Shown: positions 46,896 to 57,489 of the stretch, piece after piece
How the letters are laid out: every line of letters begins with the position of its first letter
How positions within the stretch are numbered: the first letter of the stretch is position 1
Assembly: GCA_965153355.1 (NCBI GenBank)
Contig: OZ231128.1
Span: 20,274,001 to 20,338,000, forward strand
Origin: Flaccisagitta enflata
Taxonomy: Eukaryota; Chaetognatha; Sagittoidea; Aphragmophora
Length of the DNA: 64,000 nt
Direction: 5' to 3'
Made by a program: the position numbers and the translations under genes
Notes under the pieces: generated by a model
Told to the model about the DNA's origin: nothing
Database searches by the model: none
Seen by the model: the letters and a program-made list of their open reading frames with translations, nothing else

Positions 46896-47939
46896 AAAAT
46901 GAAATGAAATGAAATACATGTATTTCTCTGGGTATCTAGTCTACGCGAGTACATTTGATGTCAGTTATCTTTCCAGATGGATTGCAAGTAAGCCAAAAAT
47001 CCTATATAGAGCAGGTAACACAGAATGGATCAATGCAACATTACAATAACAGCGTGATTATAAAATCAAAGGGAAATCCACTTAAGTTGTTGGAAGCTTG
47101 AGAGCTGCAAACCAGATAAGAAACAGATTGGTTCAGATTGTGGACTAAAACAATGAGAAGCGATATCAGAGTTTCTTGAAAGAGCTCCTCCGTCCCATCC
47201 AGCTCCCAACAGCCAACAGGTCGTTTTGTTGCGATGTGCAGGCGTACGGAAGGCATGGAAACACGGATATCATCATGAACGTCGTTGAGAAGTGAACCGG
47301 GCTGTTGGGAGAACAAATCTAGGAAATGGGAGGAGAGAGGTTTTTTATTTCACAGGAACTTGGTATTGTAAATGGGGGCAAAAATGACAAGACTGCTACA
47401 GGCAGACGGAGCAACCTGGAGAAGACCTGAGCAGCAATGCCCCACCAAAAGGGCATGAGCGTGCATTGATGAGAGCTTAGGTAATCTTAGGTGATCAGAT
47501 TCTATTTACAAGGAATATAGGGAATGGACCCAGGGGAATGGACCCACAGCCACGAGACCACCCAATGGGAGTGGGACCCAACTCTAAAGAAAAAAAAAGC
47601 AAGACAAATTAATCCACTGCAAAACACAAATGAAGTTTTTGTCTCCTTTTCCAAAATAAATTAAATGCACGCCCAAGCCAGAAGAGAGGTTTTTCTTTTA
47701 CTTAGTTTACGAGTGCCCCAGTTAGCACCCACGCATGGTCAGTCAGTTTGAATTTGAAATTTCATAAATCAATACCACAATAGCTATGATCTTGCCCACA
47801 AAGACCACAATCATGAAAACAGAAAAATCATGACCACAGAGCCCAATTGTGACGCGCAACACAAATTCGCTTGACATGCATTGAATATTCTGTATAGCTT
47901 GCAATGCGGAACAGGCAAGGGGCAAAATCAGAGGTAACC

Positions 47940-48965
47940 ACGGGCGCGAATATCGCGATCACAGGCGTGAATATTGCAACCTCAGATAAGACTCAAAAAT
48001 CGTGACCACGGATTTTAAAATTGCAACCAGAGACACTTTAATTGTGACCACAGGCTTGAAAAGCATGACCTCAGAATCAAAAATTGTCCCTACAGATTCA
48101 AAAAACGTGACCACAGACTTGGAAACAGTGACCACAGACTTGGAGATCCTGACCACAAACCCGGAATTTGTGACCACAGACCCAGAAATCCTGACCACAC
48201 ACTCGGATATTTCTACCACAGACACGGAAATTGTGACCACAGACTCGGAAATCGTGACCGCAGACATGAAGATCGTGACCACAGACACATAAATCGTGAC
48301 CACAGACACACAGTGCGATGCATAAAAAAAGATACAAGCAAAAGTGCATGTTTAAGGGACTTGAAATCAATTTTTTTAGGTTCTTTTTGGGAGCCTTTGA
48401 AAGAGCTTTAAAAAATGGAGACATTACCACCAAGCCTAAATAGTTTGATCAATTTGTTTAAATTTTATGATAAAACAAAAACAAGGTATTAAAATCAGCA
48501 ATGAAAATTTTGATTTTTTTTTGCTGCTATCAAGAAAGGAATGTTTTTACTTAAATTAACATAACTCTTTAACAAATTGAGCTACAGATGCCAGATACGA
48601 CTCAAATGGAAGCTATTTTGAAGAGCTTTCCAAATGTCATGGACTTTTATTAGTTCAAAGTCAATTCAAAGAATCTAGATATGATTAAAATAAATTTTAA
48701 GAGTCATTTGAAGATCTTGCATCAATTGACAACACCTAGTTTTCAATTTATGATATTATATTATGAAATTGACCAAAATGTTTATAATTAGTGCTAATTA
48801 CTTCATTTCTTCCAAATCTTTGGATTCTTCATGAAAAAAAAATTTAAGGGATTTTTGAGCATGGAAATCTTACATATAAAATTTGTATCTTTATTTATGC
48901 ATCGCACTGTAAATTGCGACCACAGACTCAGAAAATTGTAACCACAGACTCAGAAAATTGAGACA
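47940..48965 (+). repeat. GTGACCACAGACTCGGAAAT minisatellite, block 2, interrupted
   Basis: About 18 units of a 20-21 bp relative of block 1 run to 48310. A MITE occupies 48311-48909, and two to three more units (GCGACCACAGACTCAGAAAA) follow to 48965. The array was therefore continuous before insertion. Confidence 0.85.
48311..48909. mobile_element. MITE with CAGTGCGATGCATAA ends
   Basis: CAGTGCGATGCATAAAAAAA at 48311 and the inverse of TTTATGCATCGCACTG at 48909, about 30 bp of inverted ends. CA flanks on the left and TA on the right, so a TA duplication with one mutation is plausible (Tc1/mariner-like). No ORF. Confidence 0.7.
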
Positions 48966-49139
48966 TCATCTGCGCTTGGGCAAGCTGCTTCCAACAAGAA
49001 ACCCTGATCTCGAGGATCTCCCTTTTCGACGATTAGCGTCACCTCTGCTACCTTGAGGTTTTCCTCGTGATGTCTACGCGATTCCATCGACAATGACGGA
49101 CAGACACAGATAGAGTCACACAAACGCAAATGCAGTTTT

Positions 49140-49215
49140 CACACTTTTCGACTTGATCGCCACAGACCGACGGACCAATGGAAGGATGGACAGAGCCTCT
49201 TAAAGCATTACCTGT
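49140..49215 (+). mobile_element. Hairpin-family 3' remnant
   Basis: TTTTCGACTTGATCGCCAC, GACCGACGGACCAATGGAAG and GCCTCTTAAAGCATTAC; the hairpin is degraded. Confidence 0.5.
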
Positions 49216-49248
49216 CTGCTATAAAAAGGCATTGAAGGCCATCGCCAA

Positions 49249-49251
<3 letters not shown>

Positions 49252-49302
<51 letters not shown>
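49252..49302 (+). repeat. (CT)n microsatellite
   Basis: Fifty-one bases of CT. Confidence 0.95.
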
Positions 49303-49305
<3 letters not shown>

Positions 49306-49521
49306 GAAATGGAAAACCAACAAGAGAGAGGGAATGGAGATGAATAAGGACCTGATGTTACCCAGATATTGCAATCTGTCAATCACAAGACTTCGAGATA
49401 TGCGGACCTACTTCGAGACATCTATTTCTTTTTTCTTTCTACATCCTTTCTAATACACACAGTCACACACACGCACGGAAACACGCATGTTTCGACACGC
49501 AAACACACACACATACCCACA

Positions 49522-49523
<2 letters not shown>

Positions 49524-49584
<61 letters not shown>
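49524..49584 (+). repeat. (CA)n microsatellite
   Basis: About 60 bases of CA, with degenerate flanks from 49455. Confidence 0.95.
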
Positions 49585-49588
<4 letters not shown>

Positions 49589-49753
49589 GAACATAACAAT
49601 TTTCTAAAAAAGGCCAAATTAAAACCATTGAGTGTGTTTTGCGATCGCTCTTGTCCTTAACTTAAATATTTTTGGACCTTTTGGGCATGGGTAAAAGCCT
49701 TCAAACTGATATTTTTTTGTTTCACCGGACTAAATGTGATTGATGATTAATAA

Positions 49754-49880
49754 ACATGGCCAAGTAAGCCAATAAGGTGCGAACTGTGGATCGTCGAACA
49801 AATACGTTAACAACAGATAGACCGACCAATAACCGACCAACGGACACAGCCAGTAATAGAGGTGCATTGTCGCACCTAAA
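49754..49880 (+). mobile_element. Hairpin-family element, short form, tag AGGTGCGA
   Basis: ACATGGCCAAGTAAGCCAAT, AGGTGCGA, GTGGATCGTCGAACAAATAC, GACCGACCAATAACCGACC, CAGCCAGTAATAGAGG and hairpin AGGTGCATTGTCGCACCT. A further isolated 5' end (CATGCCCGACTGGGCAACA, ATGCGTCCTG) follows at 49920-49950. Confidence 0.8.
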
Positions 49881-50133
49881 AAGTTATGGATGATTTTCCG
49901 CTCCCCCCAAAGAAGTAAAACATGCCCGACTGGGCAACAATGCGTCCTGACTGAGTCCTTGCACAAAATTCGCGCTGATTGTGTTAAACACATGAATGAA
50001 CAGACTGAACAGACAGAAAAATTGCTGGAATGTATGACAAAACATGTGTACCGATCGTTTTATTAGGTGTACTATCTCGCCATGGCCAAAAACAGCTGGG
50101 AAACGCGTTTTAAAAGAGGCGTAGTGAACGGAC

Positions 50134-50135
<2 letters not shown>

Positions 50136-50198
<63 letters not shown>

Positions 50199-50310
50199 TT
50201 GTTCATGTGCGTGCGAGTGTGCGGGTGCGCTTGGCGTGCGTGCGTTCGTGCGTTCGTGCGCGCGCGTGCGCGTGTGTGTGTGTGTGTGTTTGTGCGTGCG
50301 TGTGAGAGTT
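50136..50310 (+). repeat. (GT)n and GTGCGT array
   Basis: About 60 bases of GT followed by GTGCGTTC variants to 50310. Confidence 0.9.
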
Positions 50311-50491
50311 CTTTTCAAGAATATCAACATCAGTTACCGGAGGAACCAGTTAACTTCTGGGTAATTAAATACTAACTGGAAAGCGTAGAAATTAAACCAT
50401 CACGATGAATTTGTAAATGACCCTTTGTTCTGACGTTCTGACGTACCTAAATTTGTTCTCGTTTTTTGGTTGTTTTTTTTGTGTGTGTTTT

Positions 50492-50524
<33 letters not shown>

Positions 50525-50584
50525 GCATTGGCTCCGCCAATTCATTAATTTTACTCCTTGATTTTTTTTTTGTGCTTGTATAAG

Positions 50585-50765
50585 TTTTTGTCTGTTCGTC
50601 CCTTTCGACCGTCTGCCATTTCGACTGTCTAACCCAGCGTTATTTGTTGCTGATACTTGTCCTTGCTAAACCACCCGCATTCAATCCTGTGGTTACTCTG
50701 TTTGCATTGCATCTGCCCCTACTCATGTGCGTACAACTTGGATAGCTGTGTATCCGCTCTTTTAT
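50585..50765 (-). mobile_element. Hairpin-family element, decayed
   Basis: TCTGTTCGTCCCTTTCGACC, GCATCTGCCCCTACTCATG and GGATAGCTGTGTATCCGCTC retain the order of a complete copy, but the hairpin is unrecognisable. Confidence 0.4.
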
Positions 50766-51444
50766 TCCTCATTGAGCTTTATGAGCGTATACAACTTTTT
50801 AACGCATACGACCGCGCAAACTGCTTATGACGTCACTAAGTCACAAACATGGTCATTAGACCATCGTCGTGTGCCTCAGCACTTTTTATTACAAAAAAAG
50901 TTAAACAGACACATTAACGGACAGACGGACAAAAAGAATTGCCTAAAAATACCAAAATGATGTGTGAATAAGCTATCTCCTTCTCGAAATGTTTCTCTAA
51001 TAACAAAAATATTGAAATATGCTTTTATAAGGATTTTGTGAGAAAAGAACAGACAGATAGAGTGACCGACAGACAGACTGAGAGAAACATCGCTTAGCAT
51101 GTCACTAAAAATTAAGCAACGTCTTACAAATTTCGATGGTTAAATAATCATTCCATCGCTACTCCCTCTAGGAGTTGCAAACAGTCATCAGTGTTTTGTC
51201 AAAAGCAACTTGATTGAAAGATCGAACTCCTAGAAAATCTTCATACATGGGAGAATAAAATCTCGGGAAACCACGAACAGGAGACGGGAAAGTGAACAGG
51301 TCGAAAATGAAAAAAAATCATAACTCTCGTATGGATCAACCTTTTGAGGAAATTCTTTTTGCTATTTGTCTACCGACCAACAACACATGTTTGTGACACT
51401 CGAGTGCAGATCTCAGATTGATACTCCTGTGTGTATTATCAACT

Positions 51445-51772
51445 TTGGAAGGCCATTGCTCCTAAATGAATTGAACAATTGAGCTCATCTTGAGCTCATT
51501 TTAAAGAGCAGTGTCTGCTCTTCAAAATGAGCCTAAGTTGAGCTTAATAGCTCAATTCGTTAAGGAGATATAAGCTGTAGAAGTTACCTTTTTCTGATTG
51601 AAAAGGTTCAAAATGGTTTATATCGCCCACCTACAAAAAATGGAAATTAAAAAAAGAGTTAGAGCTAAATTTTTTGGGGGACGGTTTTCCCATATGCAGG
51701 GGACACTTTGGGAGTGGAATGTGGAAAAATTGGAAGGTGTCCCCTCTCAAATACTTGTAACATGTCCATTAC
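51445..51772. repeat. Right copy of the 11-kb-spaced inverted repeat
   Basis: Inverse of 40489-40815, including AGCTTAATAGCTCAATTCGT, CCCATATGCAGGGGACACTT and TCAAATACTTGTAACATGTC. Divergence is modest. The ORF 51598-51951 crosses it but has no family support. Confidence 0.75.
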
Positions 51773-51849
51773 AGGCCGTGGTATGCTTCGTTTACTGGGT
51801 CAGAACAACTTTTCTGTTGAAAAAATGCTTGATTTTGATGTTTTTAATG

Positions 51850-51913
51850 AATGCGTTACCGACCAACCGACCGACGGACACAGCCTATTATAGAGATGCG
51901 AGGACGCATCTAA
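51850..51913 (+). mobile_element. Hairpin-family 3' end, tag GATGCGTCCTC
   Basis: GTTACCGACCAACCGACCGA, CAGCCTATTATAGA and hairpin GATGCGAGGACGCATC then TAATAA. The matching 5' tag is at 40370 (11 of 11 bases) or, less exactly, at 49941 (9 bases). Confidence 0.7.
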
Positions 51914-51994
51914 TAATGAGTCATTGTGCAGTAAATGCATACAGTATGTAATTTGCGTGTGCGAGAACGAAAAATTCCAGTCGAAGAGAGATAA

Positions 51995-52140
<146 letters not shown>

Positions 52141-52386
52141 GAGCTTACACGCATGATCCACTGCTTTAAATTCACCTCAAACATATAAATCATTTTGTAA
52201 TTGAGCCATCCATTAATCCAAAATAGAGAAAAATTTCCGAGGAAGCGAAGTTCCGGGGATTTTACGCTGAGGCTCAGAAAGACATCAGTCACATCATCAA
52301 AGCACGTGCTCAGGCAGCCCTGCCTCGAGTATTTGAGGAGCGTTTCAAAACTGAACATAGATACAGCATACAAAAGTCATAGAGAA

Positions 52387-53255
52387 ACAAGGCCAACACT
52401 TATAAGTCGCGTGCAGGACAAAAATAACTGAACTGACCTGACTCCTTATTCTATCTTTTTATCGAAAATCAGACTTAAACCACACCCAAACCAGACTCAA
52501 ACCAGACTAAAACCAGACTAAAACCAGACTCAAACCAGACTCAAACCAGAATTAAACCAGACCTAAACCAGACCAAAACCAGATGTAAACCAGACCAAAA
52601 CCAGACATAAACCAGACATAAACCAGACATAAACCAGACATAAACCAGACATAAACCAGACTTAAACCAGCCTTAAACCAGACATGAACCAGACTCAAAC
52701 CAGACTCAAACCAGACTCAAACCAGACCCAAACCAGCAGACTTAAACCAGCATACTTAAACCAGCATACTTAAACCAGCATACTTCAACCAGCAGACTCA
52801 AACCAGCAGACTCAAACCAGCAATGACCTAAAATGTTCCAAAATGACTTGAAAAAACTTAAAACTATTTTAAATGCCCATAAATGACACAAATGACTTAA
52901 ATGAACAAAGTGACAAAAATGATCAAAAATGACCAAGAATGACTAAAAGCAACCAACAATGACCAAAAGCAACCAAAAATGACCAAAAACAACAAAAAAA
53001 TGACTCAAAATAACTCCAGACTTCCCAAACTGACCAAAAACGACGCAAAAAAGCAAAGTGTTACCAAAAACTACATAGCCAAAAAATAACTTAGAGTGAC
53101 TTAGAATGACTCAGAATGACTTGTAATGACTTAGAATGACTTAAAATAACTTAGAATGACTAAGAATGACTTAAAATGACTTATAATAACATAAAATGAC
53201 AAAAAATGACAAAAATGACAAAAAATGACAAAATGACCTAAGTGACTAAAATTAG
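52387..53255 (+). mobile_element. Hairpin-family 5' end with two internal satellites
   Basis: ACAAGGCCAACACTTATAAG and tag AGTCGCGTGCAGGAC lead into about 30 copies of a 10-11 bp unit AAACCAGACT (52470-52825), then an AATGACTTAGAATGACTT array (52835-53255). The second array is the inverse of the AAGTCATT arrays at 826 and 13100. No hairpin end is seen. Confidence 0.7.
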
Positions 53256-53599
53256 GGTTATAAAATGTATTCATCGAATTTGGTCAAAAAGTCCTATACT
53301 TGTCAGAAACTAACTCCAGAGACATACTGAGTACGTTATCTGGCAAGAGTAACACTTTTTGGCCCAGTTTCAACCCATTTGACCGGCCTCAAACATTGAA
53401 AAACGTCAAGATTGTTTTGTTCATTTTTCAAAGGGACACTTTTTCAAGAAAAAATTTTAAAAAATAGTAAAAATTCTAAAAAAATTTTACCAAAGAGGTA
53501 AATCGATGCAAAATTGCCTGAGGAATCGAAAAAAATTGGTTTCGAGTTGATATTTCCAACCATTTTTGAGTTATAGTGCTTTTAGTACAGGGTTAAAAA

Positions 53600-55000
53600 A
53601 GATCTGCCATTTTCTGAAATTATTTCATGCACTGGGAGAGACTTTTACCCCCCTTAACCTTGTCCGATTTTGATGAAATTTGAACTGTAGCTTCTTTACA
53701 TCATGTACTTCCACCATCTAAAATTTCATGACATTCGGATAATGTTAAGATGCCCAAATAAGACTTGAATGTTAAAAATCGACCATTTTCTGAAATTATT
53801 TCATGCACTGGGAGAGACTTTTACCCCCCTTAACCTTGTCCGATTTTGATGAAATTTGAACTGTAGCATCTTTACATCATGTACTTTCACCATGTAAAAT
53901 TTTATGACAATCGGATAATGTTAAGATGCCCAAATAAGACTTGAAAGTCGAAAATCGACCATTTTCTGAAATTATTTCATGCACTGGGAAGACTTTTCCA
54001 TAACCTTGTCCGATTTTGATGAAATTTGAACTGAAGCTTCTTTACATCATGTACTTCCACCATGTAAAATTTCATGACATTCGGATAATGTTAAGATGCC
54101 CAAATACGACTTGAAAGTTGAAAATCAACCATTTTCTGAAATTATTTCATGCACTGGGAGAGACTACTACCCCCCATAACCTTGTCCGATTTTGATGAAA
54201 TTTGAACTGTAGCATCTTTACATCATGTACTTCCGCCATGTAAAATTTCATGACAATCAGATAATGTTAAGATACTTAAATAAACGAAGTCGAATCGACC
54301 ATTTTCATAAAATTATTATGCACTGAGAGAGACTTTCACCCCCCTTAACCTTATCCGATTTTGATGAAATTTGAACTGAAGCTTCTTTACATCATGTACT
54401 TCCACCATGTAAAATTTCATGACATTCGGATAATGTTAAGATGCCCAAATACGACTTGAAAGTCGAAAATCAACCATTTTCTGAAATTATTACATGCACT
54501 GGGAGAGACTTTCACCCCCCTTAACCTTGTCCGATTTTGATGAAATTTGAACTGAAGCTTCTTTACATCATGTACTTCCACCATGTAAAATTTCATGACA
54601 TTTGGATAATGTTAAGATGCCCAAATACGACTTGAAAGTCGAAAATCAACCATTTTCTGAAATTATTTCATGCACTGGGAGAGACTTTTACCCCCCTTAA
54701 CCTTGTCCGATTTTGATGAAATTTGAACTGTAGCTTCTTTACATCAAGTACTTCCACCATGTAAAATTTCATGACATTCGGATAATGTTAAGATGCCCAA
54801 ATAAGACTTGAATGTCAAAAATCGACCATTTTCTGAAATTATTTCATGCACTGGGAGAGTTTTTTACCCCCCTTAACCTTGTCCGATTTTGATGAAATTT
54901 GAACTGTAACTTTCTCTTCATCATGTACTTCCACCATCTAATATTTTATGACATTCGGATAATGTCTAGATGCCCAAATAAGACTTGAAAGTCAAAAATC
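53600..55000. repeat. 176-bp satellite, eight tandem monomers
   Basis: CCATTTTCTGAAATTATT recurs at 53607, 53783, 53959, 54129, 54299, 54474, 54650 and 54826, spacing 170-176. Each monomer contains CACTGGGAGAGACTTT, CCTTGTCCGATTTTGATGAA, TCTTTACATCATGTACTTCC and CATGACATTCGGATAATG. Similarity between monomers is high, with short deletions in copies 3 to 5. No ORF. Confidence 0.95.
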
Positions 55001-55224
55001 AACAAATCGAATTTTTGAAAAATCAACTTCTATGTGGGGACAATGCCAAATTATGTAGGGGAGGGGTCAACCATGACCCATAAATTTTTTGTTGGGGTCG
55101 TTAATGATCTCCAAAAAAAAAATTCAGCCTTTGTTTTGCATTTTTTGCACGCCAAAAAAAAAATAAATTGAAAGCACACAACCGCAGTAACTTAACTCAT
55201 GGCTATTGCGCGTTTTCACAATTT

Positions 55225-55275
55225 TCAACTTGATCATCACAGACAGACAGATGGACCAACAGACTGATGGAAAGT
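55225..55275 (+). mobile_element. Hairpin-family fragment
   Basis: TTTTCAACTTGATCATCACA and GACAGATGGACCAACAGAC, abutting the LINE remnant. Confidence 0.45.
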
Positions 55276-55283
55276 CGCGAGTA

Positions 55284-55620
55284 CGTGGCTATGAACGAGG
55301 AGGGATACCAGACCAATGCCTTATAGATGAGCATGATATTTCTCCTTCCATCGGCCGTCTGCCTAGACAAACACAAAGGGTTCTCTCACAACTCCGCTCC
55401 GGTTTTTCTACAAAATTAGCTTCATACCGATTCCGGGTTGGCCAAGCAACCTCAGACGTGTGCCCTGACTGTAATGCGTCTCCTCAAACGACTGCCCACT
55501 TATTCGAGTGTCCTATATTCCCGACGACGCTATTGGACTTATGGCGTAACCCGATTGCTTCAACGAACTTTCTTCTGACAACGCCAAGTTTTTCTGACCT
55601 AGAATCCGAGCTGCCTCCTT
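55284..55620 (+). mobile_element. Non-LTR retrotransposon 3' remnant (jockey-like RT C-terminus)
   Basis: One frame reads GYERGGIPDQCLIDEHD, LPRQTQRVLSQLRSGFSTKL, ASYRFRVGQA, CPDCNASPQTTAHLFECP and LLDLWRNP. The LSQLRSGxxxxLxSYxxRxG stretch and the CPxC...TxxHxxxxCP knuckle are typical of the C-terminal end of jockey-clade LINE polymerase proteins. Only about 110 residues remain, with no catalytic RT motif; the frame then enters a (CCT)n array. It is a dead fragment. Confidence 0.75.
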
Positions 55621-55800
55621 CTCCTCCTCCTCCGCCTCCTCCTCCACCTCCTCCTCCACCTCCTGCTCCTCTTCTGCCTCCTTCGCCTCCTCCTGCTCCT
55701 CCTCCGCCTGCTCCATCCCCGCCTCCTCTTCCTCCTTCTCCTCCTCTTCCCCCTCCTCCTCCTGAACCTCCTCCTCTTGCTTCTCTTCTTATCTCTATCT
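55616..55800 (+). repeat. (CCT)n degenerate array
   Basis: About 185 bases of CTCCTCCT with CTT and GCT variants, poly-Pro in one frame and poly-Glu/Gly/Arg in others. It fused by chance to the LINE frame. Confidence 0.9.
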
Positions 55801-56233
55801 CTTCCTCTGATTTCTCCTTCATTTCCTCTTCGTCCGACTCCCCCCTCTGATCCTATTTCACACTTGCGTCGATTGATTGAATCAGCATTGCTGAGATCCA
55901 TAAGCATGACTCATCCTGGTGCTTCGTTTCCATTTGGACTCGTCAACCGGTACGCCGTGATCCGGGATTCGTCTACGCTTCTGGTGCGATATCAATCTCG
56001 CCTCTCTTCTGCCCCTGGACATAACTGCGTTTGTGGCAACAACAACAGCATGGGTAGTATTGCAGGAGGGCAGGGGCAGTTATATGGGTGGATGTGGGCT
56101 GTTTACAACGAGGTTAGACAGGGCGGTAATCCTCATGCATGCATTTTCACGCTCGCTCGTATGTGCATTTGCATGCTTGCTTGTAAGTGCATTTGTACAC
56201 TCGCTGATTTTTGCATTTGCAGACTCGCTTTTT

Positions 56234-56355
56234 AGGTGAGCCAACGCACCTCTATAACTGGCTTTGTCCGTTGGTCGGTCGGTCTGTTGGTTGGTCGGTA
56301 ACGCATTCGTTCGACGATCCACACGGCGCACCTTATTGGCCTACTTGGCCTTGTT
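56234..56355 (-). mobile_element. Hairpin-family element, short form, tag GCACCT
   Basis: Hairpin AGGTGAGCCAACGCACCT, CTATAACTGGCTTTGTCCG, GGTCGGTCGGTCTGTTGG, AACGCATTCGTTCGACGATC, GCGCACCTTATTGGCC and TACTTGGCCTTGTT. Confidence 0.85.
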
Positions 56356-56437
56356 AGTTAAACATTTGATCGCTTTCTCATGTCCTCATTTGCACTCCTC
56401 TTATGCAAGCTTTTAAACGCTTAAAACCTCTGTTTCA

Positions 56438-56547
56438 TGACTGACCGACTGACCAACCGACTGACCGACCAACCAACCGACCGACCAACCAACCAACCGA
56501 CCGACCAACCGACAGACAAAGCAGGGTGTAGTCGCGTAGCATGCGAA
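56438..56547 (+). mobile_element. Hairpin-family 3' end with expanded GACC array
   Basis: Some 15 GACC/AACC units followed by GACAAAGCAGGGTGTAGTCG and hairpin AGTCGCGTAGCATGCGA. The 5' part is absent. A CGTGATTTACGAACGTT degenerate repeat follows (56600-56765). Confidence 0.7.
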
Positions 56548-56599
56548 GGAATATCAAGATTGTCTAAATGATTTTATTGAACGTTTATTATTTTCAAAC

Positions 56600-56765
56600 G
56601 TTTGTGATTTATGAATGTTCATGATTTACCAACATTCATGATTTACGAATGTTCGTGGTTTACGAACGGTCGTGATTTACAAACATTCGTGATTTACGAA
56701 CGTTTGTGATATTTTAACCTTCATGAATTTTCAATGTTCGTGATTTAAAAACATTTGTGATTCAT
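56600..56765 (+). repeat. TTTACGAACGTTCGTGA minisatellite
   Basis: About nine degenerate 18-20 bp units of TTCGTGATTTACGAACG, each nearly palindromic. Confidence 0.8.
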
Positions 56766-56826
56766 GTATATTCACAAACAATAAGGCGCTCGTGAACTGC
56801 GCGGTGCGTAAAACCACAACGTATTT

Positions 56827-56955
<129 letters not shown>

Positions 56956-56998
56956 GCGACTTTGTAAGAGGTGTGGTCCGTCGAGGGTCAGAGTTGAA

Positions 56999-57192
56999 AC
57001 AAGGCCGGATACACGGCCACCAGTTGCGGACGGGTGGGCAGGAGCGTTTTCCCACTTTTCAACTCAATGGACCAACGGACGGACAAAGCCTCTTATAAAG
57101 TTGCGTGTCCGCAATTAAAAACGTAAAAATATGCTTATCTGCCCCTGCCCACTCGTCCAGGACTGGTATTGGCCATGCATCCAGCCTTGTTC
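56999..57192 (+). mobile_element. Hairpin-family element, tag TTGCGGAC, plus inverted tail
   Basis: ACAAGGCCGGATACACGGCC, AGTTGCGGACGGGTGGGCAG, TTTTCAACTCAATGGACC, GCCTCTTATAAAG and hairpin TTGCGTGTCCGCAA (ending 57116). An inverted detached tail (CTGCCCCTGCCCACTCGTCC, GGCCATGCATCCAGCCTTGT) follows at 57139-57191. Confidence 0.75.
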
Positions 57193-57246
57193 TCTTTCTC
57201 TTATAAAGTCTCTTGTTCAAACCTGGAGAACTCCAGTTCCAAGGTA

Positions 57247-57481
57247 CCGTCACACGGGGCTAATAGGGACAGCAGGGGCAAATAGGGACACTTACGTAAA
57301 ATGTGATATCTTTAACCCAGTCAACTTTTTTTTGTAGCTCTCAACATTCTATCATCAATCAGTTAATAGGAGGTAACATATGGCTGTTAATATGGTTTTA
57401 TAAGCATTTTTGTGGTTTTTATCTTCAATTATATAACTGTCCCCATTTACCCCTGCTGTCCCTATTAGCCCCGTGTGACGG
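57247..57481. mobile_element. 235-bp MITE with 47-bp TIRs and TA duplication
   Basis: CCGTCACACGGGGCTAATAG at 57247 and its near-perfect inverse CTATTAGCCCCGTGTGACGG ending 57481, with GGACAGCAGGGGCAAATAGG inside. TA on both sides (57245-57246 and 57482-57483) points to the Tc1/mariner superfamily. The interior is AT-rich without an ORF. Confidence 0.85.
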
Positions 57482-57489
57482 TACAATAA

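Noticed and set aside
47959-48309. Regular 20-bp units resembling a CRISPR array or a Thr/Val repeat protein
   Set aside because: The units are contiguous and diverged without spacers, and the array is broken by a MITE; it is a minisatellite in a eukaryotic genome.
51598-51951. 117-codon ORF
   Set aside because: Lies in one copy of a dispersed inverted repeat; the corresponding frame is not maintained in the copy at 40489.
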